Shown: positions 33,870 through 41,083 of the stretch, piece by piece
Position numbering within the stretch: position 1 is the stretch's first letter
Layout of the letters: every line of letters begins with the position of its first letter
Assembly: GCF_025566985.1 (NCBI RefSeq)
Contig: NZ_JAOQJD010000003.1
Location: 1 to 64,000 of the forward strand
Direction: 5' to 3'
DNA length: 64,000 nucleotides
Origin: Aedoeadaptatus acetigenes
Lineage (GTDB): Bacteria > Bacillota > Clostridia > Tissierellales > Peptoniphilaceae
The notes under the pieces: generated by a model
What the model was told of the DNA's origin: nothing
Databases searched by the model: none
Seen by the model: the letters and a program-made list of their open reading frames with translations, nothing else
Made by a program: the position numbers and the translations under genes

Positions 33870-35078
33870 TTATTTATCATTTTTTATGATGGCACGGGCG
33901 ATGCGATGGGCGGAGGCCAGGGCCCAGTGAATGTTGTAGCCGCCGCAGTCCCCGTCCACATCCAGCACTTCCCCGGCGGCGTAAAGACCCGGGGCGTAAA
34001 GGGACTCAAGATCCGCGCTAAAGCCCGAAAGGGCCATGCCGCCGCAGGTGACCTGGGCGTAGTCGAAGCCCCGCACACCGGTGACGGGCAAGGTAAAGGA
34101 AAAAAGCAGTTTCAAGAGGCGGTCTCTCTCTTCCCAGCTCAGCTGATCCATGGGCTCTCCCCCTTTCAGGCCGCATTCCTTTAAGACCACGTGCACCCAT
34201 TTGTTGGAGAGAATGCCGTCGAGAAAATCCTTCGCCGACGCGGGGAGGTAGCTTCTCCCCTCCAGAATGTTTCGGTAATCCGGGAGTTGATCCAAATGAT
34301 TGAGCATGGGGAATGAGACAGTGTACTCGCCCTTTCTCTCTCCCACGGCACGGGCAAGATCCAAGACCGGCGGCCCGCTGATACCGTCTTTGGCGAGAAG
34401 AATTTCCCCTTCTTCCGAGGCGATCCCCTCCCCGTTTCTGTAAAGGGTGATTCTACCCTGCACTTTCGTGCCGTTTAAGTGTTTTAAATAGGAACTTTCG
34501 CAGAGAAGCGCGGAGATTCCCGGAAAGATGCGGGTTTTCTTGTGGCCGAAGGCTTTCATGAGGCCGTAGCCCTTGCCGTCGGAGCCCGATTGGGGCATGG
34601 CCATGCCCCCGGTTGCCACGATGACTTTATCGGCGAAAAAAGAATTTTCCCCGCTAGCGAGCAGGAAGCCGCCCTTTGATTGCTCGATACTATCGATGCA
34701 GGTCTCCACCACTTCCTCGCCGCCGGATGCAAAAAAGCGGCGACGCAGAGCATTTAACACCGTGCGGGCCTGAAGGGTGGATGGGTAGAGCTTGCCCCGT
34801 TCCTCTTCGACCAAGTCGATCCCCAGGGCGTCGAAAAATTCCCGCCGCGCTTCGGCGGAAAAATACGTGCCGGGATCGAAGGGCAGGGGCGATTCGCTGT
34901 GCCAATGGTCCGAAGAGAGATCGGCATTGCTTACATTGGCGCGGCCGTTTCCCGTGGCCAGTAATTTTTTCCCCACCCGATTTTTTCGCTCGTAGATCGT
35001 CACGGCACATCCCGCCTCGGCCAGGAGACAGCCTGCCGTAAGGCCGCTCACGCCGCCGCCGATGATGGCGATTTTCAT
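33870..35078 (-). CDS. HI0933/BaiN-type FAD-dependent oxidoreductase
   Basis: The 402-residue flavoprotein has the N-terminal dinucleotide motif IIGGGVSGLTAGCLLAEAG, then ERKNRVGKKLLATGNGRANVSNAD typical of the HI0933 family, KVIVATGGMAMPQSGSDGKGY in the middle, and the C-terminal GLYAAGEVLDVDGDCGGYNIHWALASAHRIA block. BaiN members act in bile-acid dehydroxylation in some gut clostridia, but most of the family has no known substrate. It is divergent from pepT. Confidence 0.9.
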   Translation of the reverse strand: MKIAIIGGGVSGLTAGCLLAEAGCAVTIYERKNRVGKKLLATGNGRANVSNADLSSDHWHSESPLPFDPGTYFSAEARREFFDALGIDLVEEERGKLYPSTLQARTVLNALRRRFFASGGEEVVETCIDSIEQSKGGFLLASGENSFFADKVIVATGGMAMPQSGSDGKGYGLMKAFGHKKTRIFPGISALLCESSYLKHLNGTKVQGRITLYRNGEGIASEEGEILLAKDGISGPPVLDLARAVGERKGEYTVSFPMLNHLDQLPDYRNILEGRSYLPASAKDFLDGILSNKWVHVVLKECGLKGGEPMDQLSWEERDRLLKLLFSFTLPVTGVRGFDYAQVTCGGMALSGFSADLESLYAPGLYAAGEVLDVDGDCGGYNIHWALASAHRIARAIIKNDK

Positions 35079-35103
35079 AGAAAAACCCCTTTCTTTTTCC
35101 CCG

Positions 35104-35133
35104 AGTATAGCACGCCCATGTGCTACAATACAA
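35104..35133 (-). promoter_or_regulatory. Possible promoter of the flavoprotein gene
   Basis: Minus strand: TTGTAT (35133-35128), 18-base spacer, TATACT (35109-35104). A plus-strand TACAAT for pepT lies in the same gap (near 35124). Confidence 0.5.
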
Positions 35134-35158
35134 GTTAGGAAAAACGAAAGGAGATTCC

Positions 35159-36376
35159 ATGAACATTACCGAACGACTGAAAAAATACGTACAAGTTTAC
35201 ACCACCAGCGACGAAAGTTCCACGACCTATCCTTCCACGGCGCGCCAATTCGATTTGGCCCATATCCTCGTGGACGAGCTCAAGGAGCTTGGACTTTCCG
35301 ATGCCAAGGTCGACGAATACGGCTACGTCACCGCCCATCTGAAGCGCAATGTGGACAAAGACCTTCCCACCTTGGGCCTCTTATCCCACATGGACACGGC
35401 GCCCGCCGCAAAAGGCGAAGGCGTCAAGCCCCGCGTCATCCGCTACGAAGGCGGCGACATCCTTTTAAATAAAGAAAAAAACATCGTCCTCTCCGACAAA
35501 GATTTCCCCGCTTTAAAAGACGTAGTGGGCCTGGATCTCATGGTCACCGACGGCACCACCCTTTTAGGTGCCGACGACAAGGCGGGCATCGCCATTATTA
35601 TGGACAGCCTCCGAACCCTCATCGAAGAGGACTTGCCCCACGGCGATTTGGCCATCGCCTTCACTCCCGACGAAGAGGTAGGCCGCGGCGTGGATCACTT
35701 CGACGTGGAGTCTTTCGGTGCCGACATTGCCTTTACCGTCGACGGCTCCCGCCTCGGCGAAGTGCAATACGAATGCTTTCACGCCGTCAGCGCCAAAGTT
35801 GAAATTCAGGGCGTGAGCGTCCACCCGGGCACGGCGAAAAATCACATGATCAACGCCATCAGCCTCGGCATGGAGCTGGACCGCATGCTTCCCGAACAGA
35901 TGCGCCCTGAGTACACGGAAGGCTACGAAGGCTTTTTCCACTTGGATCAATTCCGCGGCAATGTGGAGGCGGCGGAAATGGACTACATCCTCCGCGACTT
36001 CGACGCCGATAAAGTAGAGAACATGAGCGCAATCCTTCAGGCCGCCGTGGATTTCTTAAACAGAAAATACGGCGAGCGCATCACCTTGACCCTGGAAGAA
36101 AGCTACCGCAACATGCGGGAAAAAATCGAGCCCCACATGGACCTTATCGATCTCTGCGTCGAGGTCATGGAAGAAGAGGGCATCGAGCCTGTAATCGAGC
36201 CCATTCGCGGCGGCACCGACGGCAGCCGACTCTCCTGGATGGGGCTGCCCACGCCGAATTTATTTACCGGCGGCATGAATTTCCACGGCCCCTACGAATA
36301 CATTCCCATTCAACACATGGAAAAGAGCCGAGACGTGGTCGTGGGGCTCATTCAAAAAATGGCGACGAGGGCGTAA
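35159..36376 (+). CDS. pepT: Peptidase T (tripeptide aminopeptidase)
   Basis: The 405-residue M20-family zinc peptidase removes the N-terminal residue from tripeptides. Metal-binding blocks are visible: LLSHMDTAPA (H77, D79), LGADDKAG, FTPDEEVGRG with the catalytic and metal glutamates, then VDGS and the late MNFHGPYEYIP histidine. The ATG at 35159 has AAAGGAGA upstream; the open frame starts 13 codons earlier without a site. It is directly followed by fluC with no gap. Peptide use fits an amino-acid-fermenting anaerobe. Confidence 0.96.
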   Translation: MNITERLKKYVQVYTTSDESSTTYPSTARQFDLAHILVDELKELGLSDAKVDEYGYVTAHLKRNVDKDLPTLGLLSHMDTAPAAKGEGVKPRVIRYEGGDILLNKEKNIVLSDKDFPALKDVVGLDLMVTDGTTLLGADDKAGIAIIMDSLRTLIEEDLPHGDLAIAFTPDEEVGRGVDHFDVESFGADIAFTVDGSRLGEVQYECFHAVSAKVEIQGVSVHPGTAKNHMINAISLGMELDRMLPEQMRPEYTEGYEGFFHLDQFRGNVEAAEMDYILRDFDADKVENMSAILQAAVDFLNRKYGERITLTLEESYRNMREKIEPHMDLIDLCVEVMEEEGIEPVIEPIRGGTDGSRLSWMGLPTPNLFTGGMNFHGPYEYIPIQHMEKSRDVVVGLIQKMATRA

Positions 36377-36733
36377 ATGCAAGTCCTCTTTGCCGCAGCC
36401 GGCGGCGCTCTGGGCGCGACCAGTCGCTTCTTGATCTCCCGGCTGCCCCTTTCAGGTCACGGCCTGCCCCTTCCCACCTTTCTCGCCAATCTCATGGGAT
36501 GCTTTCTCATGGGCCTTATCGCGGCCAAGGCCGAGGCCCGCGGCATGGATCCCAATGTGCAGATTTTATTAAAGACCGGCTTTTGCGGCGGCCTCACCAC
36601 CTTCTCCACCTTCAGCGCGGAAACCGTGGCCATGATGGAAAAAGGCCACATGACCACCGCTGTTCTCTATGTCGTCGCCACGGTGGCGGCGGGCTTTATC
36701 GCCCTCTATGCCGGCGGCCAACTGTTTAAATAA
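36377..36733 (+). CDS. fluC: Fluoride channel FluC/CrcB
   Basis: The 118-residue, four-helix protein matches FluC: GGALGATSRFLISR at the start, TFLANLMGCFLMGLI, and GFCGGLTTFSTFSAETVAMME. The channel is a dual-topology dimer that lets fluoride leave the cell. Its start codon is immediately after the pepT stop. No fluoride riboswitch is seen upstream. Many Gram-positives carry two adjacent copies; only one is here. Confidence 0.95.
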   Translation: MQVLFAAAGGALGATSRFLISRLPLSGHGLPLPTFLANLMGCFLMGLIAAKAEARGMDPNVQILLKTGFCGGLTTFSTFSAETVAMMEKGHMTTAVLYVVATVAAGFIALYAGGQLFK

Positions 36734-36780
36734 AAAAGAGCTTCCCGCTCGGATTTTTTCCAAGCGCGGAAGCTTTTTTT
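36732..36780. terminator. Bidirectional terminator between fluC and the ABC exporter
   Basis: Stem AGCTTCC with GGAAGCT plus an inner CGCT/AGCG arm, with T runs on the plus side and A (T on the minus strand) on the other side. Confidence 0.85.
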
Positions 36781-36781
36781 A

Positions 36782-38428
36782 TTAAGAAACGCGATCAGTC
36801 TCTAAATGGATGATTCGATCCGCTACAGTTAAAGAAGAGGGACGATGGCTCACCATGAGTACCGTCTTCTCCCCTGCCGTCTCTTTCAAAGACCGCAAAA
36901 TCATGGCTTCATTTAAGCTGTCCAGATTCGATGTCGGTTCATCCAAGAGCAAAAAGGGCGCGTCATGCAAAAAGGCGCGGGCCAGACCCAGGCGTTGCCG
37001 TTCACCCGATGACAGGCGGCTACCCATTTCGCCGATTTTCGTGTCGTACCCCTTGGGGAGGGAAAGAACGAAATCGTGGACAGCGGCTCGGCGACAGGCC
37101 GCTTCCATTTCCTCCTTCGTGGCATCCAAGCGGGCCAAGCGCAAGTTCGATGCAATGGTCTCGTTAAACAAATAGGTTTCCTGGGTCATAAACCCTTCCG
37201 CTTTTCTTAAAGATGCTGTGTCGATGGCTCGAATATCTTCGCTCCCGATCTTCACGGAGCCGCCGTCTACGTCCCAAAAACGCATAAGAAGACGAAGAAT
37301 CGTGGATTTTCCGGAACCCGACTTGCCCTGAAGGGCGAGGATTTCCCCTTTTTTTACTTCCAGATTCATGGCTTGCAAAATCGCCGTGTTTTCGTAGGAA
37401 AAATCCACCGCTTCCAGTGCGGCCCCCGTAAAATTCACGGCGACGCCATTTTCAACTTCTTCCACTTTCGGGCACTCATCTAAAATATCCAACACCCGAT
37501 TGCCCGCAGCAAAGGTGGGCTGCAGGGTATTTCCCAAGGCGGCCAGGGCGAGCACAGGCCCGTAAGAGGAAAGAATATAAACCACCGCCGTAAAAAGCAT
37601 GACCACATCTTCCGTGCCTCTCAGGTAGATCATGCCCGCCAAGACCACAAGCCCCAAGTGCAAGAGGCTTAACACCATGCCCGTCATCGCCATGCCGAAA
37701 GCCGTCTCATCTTTTAAGCGGCCGCCCGCCTCGATGCTTTCTCGGCTCATGGCTTTTAAATTCTTTAAATAGCTTTCCTCAAAACGATACTGGAGAATTT
37801 CTCTCAGTCCCCGCAAGCCGTCTAAGACAAAGCCGCTCAAGCGGCCGCTTGCATTTCGCGCATCGAGACCGAGGTTTTTGTTTCGCTTGGACAGATACAA
37901 GGGTAGCCCCACGCCGACGACGGTGTAGCCGAAGGCGGCATAGAGAGCCAAGAGCGGCTCCGCTTTCGCGAGAAGAGTCACAGATATGAGGGAGAAAATC
38001 AAGGCGATGGCCGCGGGGGAAATGGTGTGGGCGTAAAATACTTCCAACAATTCAATATCCGAGGTGATCAGGGTGATGAGATTGCCCTTATCTTTTCCTT
38101 CCAACTTCGCCGGGGCCAATTTTCGCAAAGAAGCAAACACCTTGCTCCGCAAAATGGCAAGAATTTTAAAGGCGATGTGGTGATTGCATAGCTGCTCGCC
38201 GTAGCGCAAGGGGCCCCGAAGAAAGCCGGCGATAAGAATGGCCGCCACCAAAGACGGTCCAACCCACACGCCGAAATAGGCCGATGCCAGGCCGTAGGCC
38301 GTTAAGGCGGAAATGGCCGTTGCCGAGAAAAAGCCCAGCACGCCCAGGGCAATGGCCAGTGCCATCACAGGCGCCAGGGGCTTGACCAGCCCGATGAGCC
38401 GCCCCATCACTTCCATTGGTTTACGCAT
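36782..38428 (-). CDS. CydC-like ABC exporter half (permease plus ATPase)
   Basis: About 548 residues: six-helix exporter domain (about 1-315), then an ABC ATPase with Walker A LQGKSGSGKST, signature LSSGERQRLGLARAFL, Walker B FLLLDEPTSNLDS and H-loop VSHRPSS. The order and split resemble CydDC, which exports cysteine and glutathione and also binds heme. The ATG at 38428 overlaps the end of the partner gene by 8 bp and has GAGGTG upstream; the ATG nine codons earlier is less likely. Placed next to the heme locus it may move heme or a thiol, but the substrate is unknown. Confidence 0.8.
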   Translation of the reverse strand: MRKPMEVMGRLIGLVKPLAPVMALAIALGVLGFFSATAISALTAYGLASAYFGVWVGPSLVAAILIAGFLRGPLRYGEQLCNHHIAFKILAILRSKVFASLRKLAPAKLEGKDKGNLITLITSDIELLEVFYAHTISPAAIALIFSLISVTLLAKAEPLLALYAAFGYTVVGVGLPLYLSKRNKNLGLDARNASGRLSGFVLDGLRGLREILQYRFEESYLKNLKAMSRESIEAGGRLKDETAFGMAMTGMVLSLLHLGLVVLAGMIYLRGTEDVVMLFTAVVYILSSYGPVLALAALGNTLQPTFAAGNRVLDILDECPKVEEVENGVAVNFTGAALEAVDFSYENTAILQAMNLEVKKGEILALQGKSGSGKSTILRLLMRFWDVDGGSVKIGSEDIRAIDTASLRKAEGFMTQETYLFNETIASNLRLARLDATKEEMEAACRRAAVHDFVLSLPKGYDTKIGEMGSRLSSGERQRLGLARAFLHDAPFLLLDEPTSNLDSLNEAMILRSLKETAGEKTVLMVSHRPSSLTVADRIIHLETDRVS

Positions 38429-40160
38429 ACACTTCACCTCCCCGGTAGCTCTCAAGTTCCGCCTGTGTCTTCCACAGGGCGCTGTACATGCCGCCTTTTT
38501 CCAGCAACTCCTCGTGTCGGCCTTCTTCCACCAACTGCCCCTGATTGAGAACCAGGATCCTGCCGGCGTCTTTCACATTGGCCAGGCGATGGCTGATAAA
38601 TAACACCAAGCGGGTTTCGGCCAGGGCGCGAATTTCGCCGACGATTTTTTCCTCGCTTTCCACGTCGATATTCGACGTCACCTCATCGAAAATGTAAACC
38701 GGCGTGTCGTGCAGTAGGGCCATGGCGAGGCTGAGCCGCTGCCGTTGGCCGCCGGAGAGATTGCTTCCGCCGCTTTGAATGATGGTATTCAGCCCATCTT
38801 CCGCGGCAAAATATTCTTTTAAATTTACACGCTCCAAGCTGTCCCACATGGCCGCCACCGAGGCCCGGGGATTGGCCATAGCCAAAAGTTCCCTTACACT
38901 TCCGCCTATTAAGTAGCTTTCGGCGCCTAAGTAGGTCACATGATCCAACAGGCTTTTTTCTTTCGTGTGGGAAAGTTCCACATCGCAAAAGGCCAAGGAT
39001 CCGCCGTAGCCTTTCAGCTGCTTCGACAACACGGCGGCCAAAGTGGATTTCCCCGAGCCCGACGGCCCGACGATGCCCACAAGTTGCGGTCCTTTTACGT
39101 CGAAAGACAATTGATCCAAGGCATTTTTCTCACCGTCGTAAGACAGACTCAGACCCTGTGCCGTCAAGCGATCCGCCTCGGGCGCCATAGCCAGAGTACC
39201 GTCTTCTTCCTCCTCCAAGTCAAGAAGATCAAACATTCTGTCCGCCGCCGCCATGCCGTTCATGGCGATGTGGAAAAAAGATCCCAATTGCCGCATGGGC
39301 AAAAAATAATCCGCCGACAAAAGCAAGATAAACAGAGCATCAAAAAAATCTAAGCGGCCGCTCATGCAGGCTTTTAAACAAACCACCAAGGCGATGGCCG
39401 CGCCGCCGTAGGCAACGAAGTCCATGACGATGATGGAATTAAGCTGCATGGTCAAGACGCGCATGGTTTGTACGCGAAAAGCTTCCGCGGATTTTTCCAT
39501 TTGCCTGTGGCGATAAGGATCGGTGCCGTAGATCTTCAAGGTGGTGAGGCCCTGAAGGTTTTCTAAAAACTCGTCCCCGACATCGGTGTATTCCGTCCAA
39601 TACTTGGCGAAGGTTTTTTTCGCAAAGGTCTGAATCAATGCAATGGCCAAGGGAATCAGGGGCACACCGATTAAAAGCACAATGGCCACGGTCCACGACA
39701 TGGAACCGATGAGGAAAAACAGAAAAACCGGCGCGATCATGCTATAAAAAAACTGGGGCAAGTAGGCGGAAAAGTAGATTTCCAATTGATCGATCCCCTC
39801 GCCGATCATCTGCACCGCCTCCGCCGAGCGCAGACGCTCTTTGTAGCGGACGCCAAAGTTCATAAGCTTTCGAAAGAGTGCACTGCGCATTTTTTCTTTT
39901 ACAGATGCCGATGCGGCGTAGGCCAGGCGCACTTCTTTTTTTGCCACGACAAAGCGCAAGAGATAAATTATAAAACTGCCGATTACGGCAAAGGATAAGG
40001 ACCTTTGCCAAGCACTTTCCGTAAAAAACAGGCGCAAGGCATAGACCAAAAGCCCCGTTGCCAAACTATTCAAAACCAAGAGCAGGCACTTCAGCCCCAC
40101 GACTTGAGCGATGGCTTTTTTGGATTCGCTGAAATAGCGGAGTAATCGCTTGTCGATCAA
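38421..40160 (-). CDS. CydD-like ABC exporter half (permease plus ATPase)
   Basis: The 579-residue protein has six membrane helices (about 15-310) and an ATPase domain with Walker A VGPSGSGKST, signature NLSGGQRQRLSLAMALL, Walker B VYIFDEVTSNIDV and FISHRLANV. The first half contains VPLIPLAIALIQTFAKKTFAKYWTEYTDVGDEFLENLQGLTTLK, typical of CydD. The start is a TTG at 40160 behind GGAGGGAAAGGA. It is translated together with its partner. A terminator separates it from the NEAT genes upstream, so it may depend on read-through or its own promoter. Confidence 0.82.
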   Translation of the reverse strand: MIDKRLLRYFSESKKAIAQVVGLKCLLLVLNSLATGLLVYALRLFFTESAWQRSLSFAVIGSFIIYLLRFVVAKKEVRLAYAASASVKEKMRSALFRKLMNFGVRYKERLRSAEAVQMIGEGIDQLEIYFSAYLPQFFYSMIAPVFLFFLIGSMSWTVAIVLLIGVPLIPLAIALIQTFAKKTFAKYWTEYTDVGDEFLENLQGLTTLKIYGTDPYRHRQMEKSAEAFRVQTMRVLTMQLNSIIVMDFVAYGGAAIALVVCLKACMSGRLDFFDALFILLLSADYFLPMRQLGSFFHIAMNGMAAADRMFDLLDLEEEEDGTLAMAPEADRLTAQGLSLSYDGEKNALDQLSFDVKGPQLVGIVGPSGSGKSTLAAVLSKQLKGYGGSLAFCDVELSHTKEKSLLDHVTYLGAESYLIGGSVRELLAMANPRASVAAMWDSLERVNLKEYFAAEDGLNTIIQSGGSNLSGGQRQRLSLAMALLHDTPVYIFDEVTSNIDVESEEKIVGEIRALAETRLVLFISHRLANVKDAGRILVLNQGQLVEEGRHEELLEKGGMYSALWKTQAELESYRGGEVYA

Positions 40161-40180
40161 TCCTTTCCCTCCTTTCTTTC

Positions 40181-40211
40181 AAAAAATAAAAGGGCCGGCG
40201 AAGGCGCCGGC
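40181..40211 (-). terminator. Terminator after the NEAT gene cluster
   Basis: Minus strand: GCCGGCG, loop CCTT, CGCCGGC, then CCTTTTATTTTTT. It ends the main heme operon before the CydDC-like genes. Confidence 0.82.
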
Positions 40212-40217
40212 TCCCTT

Positions 40218-41072
40218 CTATTTTTGAATGATGACTTCGCGATTGGCTGCGTTCCAGTCCACTTTGGCGCCGGAAAGTTCGCCGATGGCGCGAATGGGCA
40301 CCATGGTGCGGCCGCCCTTAATCATAGCGGGCACGTCGATGGCCGTTTCCTTGCCGTCGGCGCGAACAATTTTCTTCGAGCCGATGGTAAGTTTCATGGC
40401 CTTTGCGCCTTCGTCGACGGTGACCGTGCGGGTTTTTTGATCCCAACCCACTTTCAGCCCCAGGGCTTCAGAGATAAAGCGGACAGGCACCATGGTGCGA
40501 CCGTCTTTGATAAATGCAGGGCTGTCTGTTTTGACTTCCTTCCCGTTGACCAAAATCGTAATGGCTTTTTTGTCGCCTTTGGCTTCGGGGGTTTTGTTCG
40601 ATTCCGCCGCTTTGGTCATTTTTGCTTGAGACCAGTCGAAAACCAGGCGTGCCTTTTGTTCACCGGCACCGGGCGTGCCGCCTTGCATTTGGTCCATGAC
40701 ATCTACCCATACGGCGACGTCCACCATGTTTTCTTTTGCTCCGCTTTCAAAAGTGAAGCATTTTGTGTATTCGCCTTTGCCTGCGAGGCCGGTAGCTTCT
40801 CTACGGCCTCCCGTGAGGACAAAGAGATTGGTTAAATTTCCTTGTTGGTTCATGAAATTCAGGGGCTTTACATAGACTTTGTAGGTGAACTTGCCCCCTT
40901 CTTCCTTCACTTCTGCAACGGGAGAAAGAGCCTTGTTGGCCATGGATTCTTTTTCGGCTGTGGCATGTTTTAATGCCACGGGAACGTCGTAGGTTTTGCT
41001 CGATTCGGCATGGGCCATATTGGGCGCCAGTAAGCACACAAGGGCCAGGGCCAGGGATAAGATTTTTTTCAT
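40218..41072 (-). CDS. Secreted NEAT protein with copper-amine-oxidase-N-like wall domain
   Basis: The 284-residue protein has a signal peptide (1-22, ending AHA), one NEAT domain (about 26-153) and a C-terminal tandem domain (about 170-284) of the copper amine oxidase N-terminal-like type (DGRTMVPVRFISEALGLKVGWD, GGRTMVPIRAIGELSGAKVDW), which is a common wall-associated module and not an enzyme. The NEAT domain has the heme-contact helix KESMANKAL (M44) and VDVMDQM (M126, M129) where most NEAT domains have YxxxY. This suggests methionine-based heme binding. Last gene of the main unit, 11 bp after the four-NEAT gene. Confidence 0.85.
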   Translation of the reverse strand: MKKILSLALALVCLLAPNMAHAESSKTYDVPVALKHATAEKESMANKALSPVAEVKEEGGKFTYKVYVKPLNFMNQQGNLTNLFVLTGGRREATGLAGKGEYTKCFTFESGAKENMVDVAVWVDVMDQMQGGTPGAGEQKARLVFDWSQAKMTKAAESNKTPEAKGDKKAITILVNGKEVKTDSPAFIKDGRTMVPVRFISEALGLKVGWDQKTRTVTVDEGAKAMKLTIGSKKIVRADGKETAIDVPAMIKGGRTMVPIRAIGELSGAKVDWNAANREVIIQK

Positions 41073-41083
41073 CGTCGTTCTCC

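Noticed and set aside
33870..35078. Flavoprotein as a bile-acid-inducible (bai) gene
   Set aside because: Only the broad HI0933/BaiN family match is visible and no other bai genes are near.
35079..35158. Fluoride riboswitch upstream of the pepT-fluC unit
   Set aside because: The 80-bp gap lacks the conserved crcB-motif blocks; only promoter-like sequences are seen.
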